Assembly: GCA_934591845.1 (NCBI GenBank)
Contig: CAKTPO010000003.1
Location: 118,352 to 182,351, forward strand
Origin: an uncultured Oscillospiraceae bacterium
GTDB taxonomy: Bacteria; Bacillota; Clostridia; Oscillospirales; Oscillospiraceae
DNA: 64,000 nucleotides
Direction: 5' to 3'
A program made the translations under genes and the position numbers. Shown piece after piece: positions 15,812 through 22,538 of the stretch. The first letter of the stretch is position 1. Each line of letters begins with the position of its first letter. A model generated the notes under the pieces. That model ran no database searches and had not been told where the DNA came from. It saw only the letters and a program-made list of their open reading frames with translations.

Positions 15812-17194
15812 TTACTTCTTGATTTCAGGCAGAGAGGCAGCGGCCACGGACTGGCCCACCCGGCGGGTCTTTTCGTCGGGGAGCATGACCTGGCAGTGCT
15901 TGGCAAGCTCCGGATGCTCGTCGGCCAGGACTTTCTGGCACACGTCCAGGATGATGTCGCCGCCCTTTCCGGACATGACCCGGCCCATGAGCATCAGGTG
16001 TTCAATATCGTAGAAGTGGCTGTACTGCACCACGGCGTTGGCCAGATAGACACCGATGTCGTGGTAGATCTTGGCGGCTCTGGGGTCGTCTTCTGCCATG
16101 AGGGCCTGGACGACTTTCAGCTTTTCGGCGGGGGACAGGGCGGGATCCAGTTCAATACCAGCTCTGGGGGCCAGCTTGATTACCGCATCCTGGGAGAAGT
16201 ACTTGCAGCCCACGCCACGGTCGGTGGACCACTCGTCCACCATGGCATCCTCGTTCAGATCCACAGGGGCAAAGGCCAGCTCGGTGATCCAGCCCAGCAC
16301 GTTCTTGTCGGCATCCACATAGCCCACGGCCTCGGAGGTACCCATGGCCAGGCCCATGATGTTGCCGGTGTTGAGGCCCATGGCACCGGCCAGGGCGGAC
16401 ACGTCACCGTCGTTGGCTACCACGATGGGCACGTCACCGATCTCGGCGGCAGCCCGGTCGAAGCAGGTCTTGACCTCGTCCCAGCGGCTGCGGGGAACCT
16501 TATAGAAGATGCTGGAAATCATGGGGGCGTTGCCGATGAAGGTACCGGCGGAGGAAACGCCAATGGCATCTACCCGGGGCATCTTGGAGGCGGCGGTGCG
16601 GAAGGCAGTGAGGATCTCATTATACTGATAGTTGGGGTCTTCGTTCAGCTTGGGGAACCAGACCACTTCCTCAGAATAGACGCACTCGCCGTCGATGACC
16701 GCAGAGACCTTCCGGTCAGAACCGCCCGCGTCAAAGCCGATGCGGCAGCCGTCCATGTGGCCGCCCAGGGGCTGGGTGGACTCGTTGGCGGCGGGGCACT
16801 GCTCCAGGGGCAGGTCGATGATCTCCAGATCCACTTCATAGAGCTTGTGGAAGAAGTCAAAGTCAAAGGCCCGGCAGCCGGTGGCGGAGTAGTCGGCCTG
16901 GAGCCGCTTGGCAATGCAGGAGCAGCCGCAGACATACACCTTGAAGCCGCCGATGGACCACAGCAGGAACTTCACCAGCCGCTCTACATAGCGGTAGTCC
17001 GCCTTGGCCATTTCGGGGGTACCGTGGATAAAGGTCTTCCGGACAGACACCTGGCCCCGGTCCCGCTCAATGGCGATGGCAATGGGCTTTTTGGCATCCT
17101 TCAGGTAGGCATCCATCCACACGCCGAAGGGAATAAACCCAGGATCCAACTCCGGGGTGGCCTTGATGGAATAGTTTACGCCAAGATAATTCAT
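15812..17194 (-). CDS. ROK-like sugar kinase / ASKHA-fold protein
   Basis: A 460-residue protein. An N-terminal extension of about 150 residues precedes an actin-like ATPase fold with a phosphate-1 loop (RIGFDAGGSDRKVSAVID), the catalytic aspartate in VVANDGDVSALAGAMG and the phosphate-2 loop MGLAMGTSEAVGYV. It may phosphorylate a hexose or hexosamine, or act as a sensor; the classic ROK zinc motif is not obvious. The start at 17194 is preferred over 17209 because the GGAGG there is itself the ribosome site. It is divergent from the hexosamine kinase operon. Confidence 0.7.
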   Translation of the reverse strand: MNYLGVNYSIKATPELDPGFIPFGVWMDAYLKDAKKPIAIAIERDRGQVSVRKTFIHGTPEMAKADYRYVERLVKFLLWSIGGFKVYVCGCSCIAKRLQADYSATGCRAFDFDFFHKLYEVDLEIIDLPLEQCPAANESTQPLGGHMDGCRIGFDAGGSDRKVSAVIDGECVYSEEVVWFPKLNEDPNYQYNEILTAFRTAASKMPRVDAIGVSSAGTFIGNAPMISSIFYKVPRSRWDEVKTCFDRAAAEIGDVPIVVANDGDVSALAGAMGLNTGNIMGLAMGTSEAVGYVDADKNVLGWITELAFAPVDLNEDAMVDEWSTDRGVGCKYFSQDAVIKLAPRAGIELDPALSPAEKLKVVQALMAEDDPRAAKIYHDIGVYLANAVVQYSHFYDIEHLMLMGRVMSGKGGDIILDVCQKVLADEHPELAKHCQVMLPDEKTRRVGQSVAAASLPEIKK

Positions 17195-17462
17195 GTTCCA
17201 TACCTCCATATAGGAAAAAATTATTTTGATAGGAAATACACGAAGCTTTTTGAAAAAGCGGAGAGGGGATACCCAAATAATTCAAAATGGTAAACGCAAT
17301 CCCAAAAAACCGCTATTTCAAGGGGATTATACCATAGAACCCCCTGGGAAGCAAGGAAAGCGTGGAGTGAATTGTACACAAAATAGGAGAAAGAAACTTG
17401 TATGCTTTTAACAGACTTCCAAAATAAGCTAGAAATATGAAAAAAATCATAAGAAAGAGGCA

Positions 17463-17490
17463 TTGACTTTACGGATATGTTTGTTATGAT
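17463..17490 (+). promoter_or_regulatory. Promoter of the hexosamine-1-kinase operon
   Basis: TTGACT at 17463-17468, 16-bp spacer, TATGAT at 17485-17490. A leader of about 90 nt follows before the ATG at 17585. The rest of the 17195-17584 gap is AT-rich and carries no other clear feature. Confidence 0.7.
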
Positions 17491-17584
17491 TTATTTGTGC
17501 AAAGGAAGACCATAACGACATCGCCCCCAGGCCTGCGCCCATCCATAGGGGCAGGAGCGGTTTTCGGGCGGAAAGGAACATTTT

Positions 17585-18658
17585 ATGGAACCATTTTTGA
17601 AAGAGGTGCTGTCCCATTTTCAATTGGAGGGGAATAGCGTCTCCTGCCAGCGTTACGGCTGCGGACACATCAATGAAACCTATCTGGTGGTGCAGGACTC
17701 CGGCCGCCGGTATATTCTGCAAAAGCTCAGCAACCGGGCCTTCCCGGATATTGCAGGCTTGCAGGAGAACATCGCCGCGGTGACCCGGCATCTGCGAACC
17801 AAGACCCAGAACCCCTACGGGGCCCTGACTTTGATCCCCACGGTGGAGGGGGCCACCTGGGTGCATATGGGGGAAAACAGCGACTGGCGGGTGTATGACT
17901 TTGTGGAGGGCAGTCTGTGCCTGCAAGCCCCGGAGTGCCCGGAGGACTTCTACCAGAGTGCCATTGCCTTTGGCACCTTCCAGCAGCAGCTGTCGGATTT
18001 CCCGGCAGAGACCCTCCACGAGACCATCAAGAACTTCCACAACACCCCGGACCGGTACCGTCTGTTCCGGCAGGCCCTGGAAAAAGATGCCCTGGGCCGG
18101 GCTGCCTCTGTAAAGCCGGAAATCGACTTTGTTCTGGCCCACGAGCAGGTGGGCGGCAAGCTTACCGCCATGTGCAAGGCAGGACAGCTTCCCCTGCGGG
18201 TGACCCACAACGATACCAAGCTCAATAACGTCATGCTGGACGAAAAGACCCGGACCCCCCTGTGTGTTATCGACCTGGATACCACCATGCCGGGGCTAAG
18301 TGCCTACGACTTTGGGGACTCCATCCGCTTCGGTGCCGCTACCGCCGCCGAGGACGAGAAGGACCTCAGTAAGATGACCATTGATCTGGATTTGTTCCGG
18401 ATTTTCACCCGGGGCTTCCTCACCGCCTGCCCGGGTCTTACCGACAACGAGCGGAAAGCCCTGCCCCTGGGTGCGCTGACCATGACCCTGGAGTGCGGTG
18501 TCCGGTTCCTGACGGATTACTTAGACGGAGACCATTACTTTGGCATCCACTACCCGGAGCACAACCTGGACCGGGCCCGGACCCAGTTCAAGCTGGTTTC
18601 CGAAATGGAAAAGCACTGGGACGAAATGGCAAAAATCGTGGAAGAAGAAAGAAGATAA
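17585..18658 (+). CDS. APH-fold kinase, N-acetylhexosamine 1-kinase-like
   Basis: A 357-residue aminoglycoside-phosphotransferase-fold kinase. It starts with a nucleotide-binding lobe (YGCGHINETYLVV, RRYILQKLSNRAFPDI) and has the Brenner loop LRVTHNDTKLNNVMLDEKT with a DFG-equivalent CVIDLDTTMPG and SAYDFGDSIRFGA. This matches NahK-type kinases, which phosphorylate GlcNAc or GalNAc at C1. The next gene, 12 nt on, is a sugar nucleotidyltransferase, which fits a salvage pathway to UDP-HexNAc. An antibiotic-resistance role is unlikely. Confidence 0.85.
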   Translation: MEPFLKEVLSHFQLEGNSVSCQRYGCGHINETYLVVQDSGRRYILQKLSNRAFPDIAGLQENIAAVTRHLRTKTQNPYGALTLIPTVEGATWVHMGENSDWRVYDFVEGSLCLQAPECPEDFYQSAIAFGTFQQQLSDFPAETLHETIKNFHNTPDRYRLFRQALEKDALGRAASVKPEIDFVLAHEQVGGKLTAMCKAGQLPLRVTHNDTKLNNVMLDEKTRTPLCVIDLDTTMPGLSAYDFGDSIRFGAATAAEDEKDLSKMTIDLDLFRIFTRGFLTACPGLTDNERKALPLGALTMTLECGVRFLTDYLDGDHYFGIHYPEHNLDRARTQFKLVSEMEKHWDEMAKIVEEERR

Positions 18659-18670
18659 GGAGCGCGAATT

Positions 18671-19597
18671 ATGGAAAAACCGATTTTGGTGGTGATGGCC
18701 GCCGGTATGGGCAGCCGTTACGGCGGACTGAAACAAATTGACCCCGTGGGCAGCCAGGGGGAGGCCATTCTGGATTACTCTCTGTTCGATGCCCATGAGG
18801 CGGGCTTTGACACCGCGGTGATCATTATCAAAGAGGCCATTAAAAAGGACTTTATGGACACCGTAGGAGCCAGACTCCAAAAGGCCCCCATGGAGATCCG
18901 CTATGCCTACCAGGAGCTGGAAAAGCTGCCCCAGGGCTACACCGTCCCCCAGGGCCGCACCAAACCCTGGGGTACCTGCCACGCAGTGGTCTGCGCCCGG
19001 GAAGCCATCGGCTCTGCCCCCTTTGCCGTCATCAACGCCGATGACTACTACGGCAAGGCCGCATTCCGGGAAATCTACAATTACCTCTCCGCCCAGGGCG
19101 ATGACGACAAGTACCGCTACTGCATGGTGGGCTACGAACTGGGCAAAACCGTCACCGACAACGGCTCCGTGGCCCGGGGCGTGTGCCAGGTGAATGGCGA
19201 CGGCTACCTGGAAAGCGTGGTGGAGCGGACCAAAATCGAAAAGTACCAGGGCGGCATCCGCTTTACCGAGGATGACGGCAAAACCTGGACCCCTCTGGGA
19301 GACAAGACCACCGTCTCCATGAACATGTGGGGCTTCACCCCCAGCTTCGCCGCCGAAAGCCAGGCCCGCTTCCCGGCCTTCCTGGACAAGGCCCTGAACG
19401 AAAACCCCATGAAGGGCGAATACTTCCTGCCCTCCACCGTCTCCGCACTGCTCAGCGAGGACAAAGCCACCGTTAAAATGCTCTACTCCCCGGACAAATG
19501 GTACGGTGTCACCTACGCCGCCGACAAGCCCGTGGTGGTAGAAGCCCTCAAGACTATGACCGCCAAGGGCATGTACCCCGACGGATTGTGGAAATAA
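18671..19597 (+). CDS. Sugar-1-phosphate nucleotidyltransferase
   Basis: A 308-residue GT-A-fold nucleotidyltransferase with the signature AAGMGSRYGGLKQIDPVG near the N terminus, the VINADDYYGKAAFREI acidic motif, and a C-terminal part typical of nucleotidyltransferases paired with NahK-like kinases. It should convert the hexosamine-1-phosphate to a nucleotide sugar, probably UDP-linked; base preference cannot be read. It sits in one operon with the kinase and ends at an intrinsic terminator. Confidence 0.85.
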   Translation: MEKPILVVMAAGMGSRYGGLKQIDPVGSQGEAILDYSLFDAHEAGFDTAVIIIKEAIKKDFMDTVGARLQKAPMEIRYAYQELEKLPQGYTVPQGRTKPWGTCHAVVCAREAIGSAPFAVINADDYYGKAAFREIYNYLSAQGDDDKYRYCMVGYELGKTVTDNGSVARGVCQVNGDGYLESVVERTKIEKYQGGIRFTEDDGKTWTPLGDKTTVSMNMWGFTPSFAAESQARFPAFLDKALNENPMKGEYFLPSTVSALLSEDKATVKMLYSPDKWYGVTYAADKPVVVEALKTMTAKGMYPDGLWK

Positions 19598-19602
19598 CGT
19601 CA

Positions 19603-19630
19603 AAAAAACCGCCCTTCGGGGCGGTTTTTT
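19603..19630 (+). terminator. Intrinsic terminator
   Basis: AAAAAACCGCCC, TTCG loop, GGGCGGTTTTTT, 5 nt after the nucleotidyltransferase stop. Confidence 0.9.
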
Positions 19631-19634
19631 ACTC

Positions 19635-19743
19635 CCCAGAATGACGGGCGGGGGCGGCGCTCCACATTGTAGAAACAGTGGGCGCAAAGGGAAAACCTTC
19701 GTAACATCAAAAAATTGTCAATTGTCCATTGTCAATTGTCAAT
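19635..19743. repeat. Partial intergenic repeat element directly behind a terminator
   Basis: Contains GAATGACGGGCGGGG, CATTGTAGAAACAGTGGGCGCAAAG and TTGTCAATTGTCCATTGTCA, matching the right-hand end of the element seen complete at 53373-54038. Confidence 0.75.
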
Positions 19744-19757
19744 TCTCCTCCCCCATC

Positions 19758-19786
19758 TGTACAACCGCCGGGGAATGTGCTATACT
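19758..19786 (+). promoter_or_regulatory. Promoter of the FMN oxidase-like gene
   Basis: TGTACA at 19758-19763, 17-bp spacer, TATACT at 19781-19786, with TGTGC ahead of the -10. Confidence 0.55.
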
Positions 19787-19821
19787 GGGCCTATCCAAAC
19801 ATATATAAGGATGGTGTTTTT

Positions 19822-20838
19822 ATGACCTATCAGGAAGTAATGGCCAATGCCCGGGGAAATATGGGCAAGTGCAAGGCCTGCCCCGTGTGCAATGGACAGG
19901 CTTGCCGGAATACGGTGCCTGGGCCCGGGGCCAAGGGCGTGGGGGATACGGCGATCCGGAACTATGATGCCTGGCAGAACATCCGGGTAAACATGGATAC
20001 CCTGTGCGCCTACGGCGAGGCGGATACCCGCTGCACCCTCTTTGGCAAGACCTTTGCGGCCCCCCTGTTTGCAGGCCCCGTTGGGGCTGTGACCATGCAC
20101 TATAGCGACCTTTATAACGATGCAACCTACAACGCTGCCCTGGTCAGCGGCTGCGCCCAGGCGGGCATTGCCGCCTTTACCGGTGACGGGCTGGATGCCA
20201 ACGTGATGGTTCAGGCCACCCGGGCCATTCAGGCCGTGGACGGCATGGGCGTACCCACCGTCAAGCCCTGGAACATGGAGCTGATCCGGGAAAAAATGGA
20301 ACTGGTGAAAGAAAGCGGTGCTTTCGCCGTGGCCATGGACGTGGATGCCGCAGGCCTGCCCTTCCTCAAGGGTATGAATCCTCCCGCAGGCAGCAAGACC
20401 GTGGAGCAGTTGAAGGAGATCCGGGAAATGGCCGGACGGCCCTTTATCGTTAAAGGTGTGATGACCGTCAAGGGTGCTCTTAAGTCTCTGGAAGCCGGGG
20501 CCGATGCCATTCTGGTCTCCAACCACGGTGGCCGGGTGCTGGACGGCTGCCCTGCCACGGCAGAGGTTCTGCCGGAAATCGTGGCGGCGGTAGAAGGCCG
20601 GGTGCCCGTACTGGTAGACGGCGGCATCCGCACCGGTACAGATATTTTCCGTGCCCTGGCCCTGGGCGCCCAGGCAGTGGTGGTAGCCAGACCCTACGTC
20701 TGCGCCGTCTACGGCGGCGGTGCGGAGGGTGCCGTGGCGCTGACCAAGAAACTCCAGGCCGAACTGGCCGACACCATGCAGATGTGCGGCGTTCACACCC
20801 TGAACGAAATCACAAAAGACTGCGTGCGGGTGTTCTAA
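19822..20838 (+). CDS. FMN-dependent alpha-hydroxy-acid oxidase/dehydrogenase-family protein
   Basis: A 338-residue TIM-barrel flavoprotein of the LldD/glycolate-oxidase family. The catalytic histidine and arginine are in VSNHGGRVLDG, the FMN phosphate site is in VDGGIRTGTDIFRALALGAQ, and PFIVKGVMTVKGA is the central lysine strand. The N terminus carries a C-x2-C-x2-C-x4-C cluster (KCKACPVCNGQAC) not seen in classic lactate oxidases, which may bind iron-sulfur or zinc. The substrate is unknown. The ATG at 19822 follows ATAAGGA. Monocistronic. Confidence 0.82.
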   Translation: MTYQEVMANARGNMGKCKACPVCNGQACRNTVPGPGAKGVGDTAIRNYDAWQNIRVNMDTLCAYGEADTRCTLFGKTFAAPLFAGPVGAVTMHYSDLYNDATYNAALVSGCAQAGIAAFTGDGLDANVMVQATRAIQAVDGMGVPTVKPWNMELIREKMELVKESGAFAVAMDVDAAGLPFLKGMNPPAGSKTVEQLKEIREMAGRPFIVKGVMTVKGALKSLEAGADAILVSNHGGRVLDGCPATAEVLPEIVAAVEGRVPVLVDGGIRTGTDIFRALALGAQAVVVARPYVCAVYGGGAEGAVALTKKLQAELADTMQMCGVHTLNEITKDCVRVF

Positions 20839-20901
20839 AAACTATTTAGCAAAAGGCGATCAGGAAAATGATGTTCTCCCCATTCCTTCTGTACTATAAG
20901 C

Positions 20902-20958
20902 ACATCTGTATTTTTACATCATTCTAACAGAATGATTCTGTATTTACAATACAGATGT
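20902..20958. promoter_or_regulatory. Nested inverted repeats upstream of XRE regulator
   Basis: Outer arms ACATCTGTAT (20902-20911) and ATACAGATGT (20949-20958) enclose inner arms ATCATTCT (20918-20925) and AGAATGAT (20929-20936). Just upstream of the HTH gene at 20984, this looks like an autoregulatory operator. Confidence 0.55.
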
Positions 20959-20983
20959 ACATAATTCAGAGGGGGCAAGGAAT

Positions 20984-21331
20984 ATGCCTGTTGACTATCA
21001 GGATATTGGTCAAAGAATCAAGCGTTTTCGCATGGAACAGGGGCTTACCCAGGAACGCTTATCGGAAATGATCGGAGTTGGCCCCAGTCACATGAGCCAT
21101 ATTGAATCCGGTTCTGCCGTCCCCAGCCTTGAAGTATTCATTTCCATTCTCAATGCGCTGAACTGCTCTGCCGATGAACTGCTTTGCCGGGAAATCCAAA
21201 CCGGAAAGCCTTTGCTGAACAGTTGGCTCTCAGAACTGATTGCGGACTGTGACCCGGTAGAGACAAAAATTCTATCTGATATTCTGATTTCCGCAAAACA
21301 AACCCTGCGTAAAAATAAGACTTCTGATTGA
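20984..21331 (+). CDS. XRE-family HTH transcriptional regulator
   Basis: A 115-residue DNA-binding protein. Residues 8-62 form a Cro/CI helix-turn-helix (IGQRIKRFRMEQGLTQERLS, GVGPSHMSHIESGSAVPSLE). The C-terminal part (ADELLCREIQTGKPLL onward) is a short helical tail. AGAGGGGGCAAGGA provides the ribosome site. No partner gene follows, so a nearby target or autoregulation through the nested inverted repeats is likely. Confidence 0.9.
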   Translation: MPVDYQDIGQRIKRFRMEQGLTQERLSEMIGVGPSHMSHIESGSAVPSLEVFISILNALNCSADELLCREIQTGKPLLNSWLSELIADCDPVETKILSDILISAKQTLRKNKTSD

Positions 21332-21363
21332 AAAACCGCTCCTCAATTCAGGGGAGCGGTTTT
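21331..21363 (+). terminator. Terminator of the XRE gene
   Basis: AAAACCGCTCC / GGAGCGGTTTT stem with a short loop, starting at the stop codon. Confidence 0.85.
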
Positions 21364-21395
21364 CAGGTATAGCTGATAAACGTTGCTGGATTCTG

Positions 21396-21423
21396 GATTT
21401 TATCAGTTATAACTGATAAAATC
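21396..21423. repeat. Perfect 28-bp palindrome with TATCAGTTATAACTGATA core
   Basis: Each half is an exact reverse complement of the other; a third half-site, AGCTGATAAA, lies at 21371-21380. It is AT-rich, not followed by a T-tract, and lies between two terminators, so it is more likely a protein-binding site or a mobile-element remnant than a terminator. Confidence 0.6.
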
Positions 21424-21472
21424 ACAAATTTGCCATGAAGTATCAACTGTAAGTGTTCTGTACGAAATACCA

Positions 21473-21510
21473 AGCCCGACAGCACGTTCAACCGTACTGT
21501 CGGGCTTTTT
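21473..21510. terminator. Terminator between convergent XRE and methyltransferase genes
   Basis: AGCCCGACAG / CTGTCGGGCT stem followed by TTTTT on the plus strand; A-rich flank on the other side is weaker. Confidence 0.65.
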
Positions 21511-21522
21511 GAATGATGGCCG

Positions 21523-22374
21523 TTAATCTTGTTCTGCCACAAACAGCAGGTGGTTGGAGCTGCCCAGGTATTCTTTCTTTTCGCAGGTGTAATGGTGGAA
21601 GCGGAGATATTGGGCGAAGCTTTCGTCATCCATGGCGTTGATTTTATCTTTCAGCAGTTCGCTGACACCGTCGGAAGCCACCTCGTGGAGCACCTTTAAT
21701 CCCCCTTTGCCCAGCAAGCTGCGGCAGGCATCCAGGGTGTGGAAGACAAAAGGAAAATCATCACAGCGGAAAGTGGTTTTGTTGTAGTCGCCGTTTATAA
21801 AATAATCCGGGTGTTCGTTGAACATGGTGAGAATCACCATGTCGTTGGAAATAAAGGCCAGAAACAGCTTGCCGCCGGGTTTGCAAACCCGTTTTGCTTC
21901 CTGGATACACCGCAGTTGGTCGCCCTCGCTGTGCAGATGATACAGGGGGCCAAACAACAGCACAATGTCAAAGGAATTTTCGGGATACCGGCTTAAATCC
22001 AAGGCGTTGCCCTGGGCCAGATCGATGGAATCCTCCGCCGTCAGGTTATTCCGGAACGCCTGGATGTTGCTGTCTGCCAACTCCAAGGCGGAAACCTCAT
22101 AGCCCCGGCGGGAAAAATAGAGGCTGTATACCCCAGTCCCCGCCCCAACATCCAGAATTTTCGCCCCCGGTGTCAGGTACTTTTCAATGTATTTGACGTT
22201 GGTCAAAAATTCCACCCGGGCAGCCTTGGATTTGGTCAGGCGGCTGCTTTCATCGGATCTGCGGTAAATCTCCTGCACCAGCTGGGTATCGCTGTCATAA
22301 GAAAAGCCGTCCATAAAGTGGGTCTGGGGGGCTGGCGCTGAAGTTTTTGTGCTGATTCCAATATGTGGATCCAT
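21523..22374 (-). CDS. Class I SAM-dependent methyltransferase
   Basis: A 283-residue methyltransferase. Motif I is ILDVGAGTGVYSLYFSRRG, the acidic motif II residue is in VSALELADSN, and DIVLLFGPLYHL is motif IV. N-terminal helices precede the Rossmann domain and a cap-like segment follows. The acceptor is unknown; the Y-L-H-L pattern suggests a small-molecule methyltransferase. The ATG at 22374 is chosen over the GTG at 22380 because GGAGG is 7 nt away. Single gene, convergent with the XRE gene. Confidence 0.85.
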   Translation of the reverse strand: MDPHIGISTKTSAPAPQTHFMDGFSYDSDTQLVQEIYRRSDESSRLTKSKAARVEFLTNVKYIEKYLTPGAKILDVGAGTGVYSLYFSRRGYEVSALELADSNIQAFRNNLTAEDSIDLAQGNALDLSRYPENSFDIVLLFGPLYHLHSEGDQLRCIQEAKRVCKPGGKLFLAFISNDMVILTMFNEHPDYFINGDYNKTTFRCDDFPFVFHTLDACRSLLGKGGLKVLHEVASDGVSELLKDKINAMDDESFAQYLRFHHYTCEKKEYLGSSNHLLFVAEQD

Positions 22375-22435
22375 GGTCACACCTCCTCAGAAGTTTTTCA
22401 CCATTATAGTGGAATTTGGGGGAATGTCAATATGC

Positions 22436-22515
22436 TTTTTCGGTGGGACGTGGCTGGGTTTTATCGGTAATGGTTCCGTCCTTTCACGTGCGGAACGGCA
22501 CATAGGCCGTTCCGG
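22436..22515. repeat. Partial intergenic repeat element
   Basis: Carries ATCGGTAATGGTTCCGTCC and the GGAACGGCACATAGGCCGTTCC hairpin type (22492-22513), as in the larger copies; the ends are missing. Confidence 0.7.
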
Positions 22516-22538
22516 GGCGGTACGTCTTCCCCCAACGT

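Noticed and set aside
15797..17293. Plus-strand frame of nearly 500 codons opposite the ROK-like gene
   Set aside because: Antisense shadow with no start signals; the minus-strand protein has clear ATPase motifs.
17585..18658. Aminoglycoside resistance gene
   Set aside because: The APH fold is shared, but the paired nucleotidyltransferase and overall pattern favour a hexosamine kinase.
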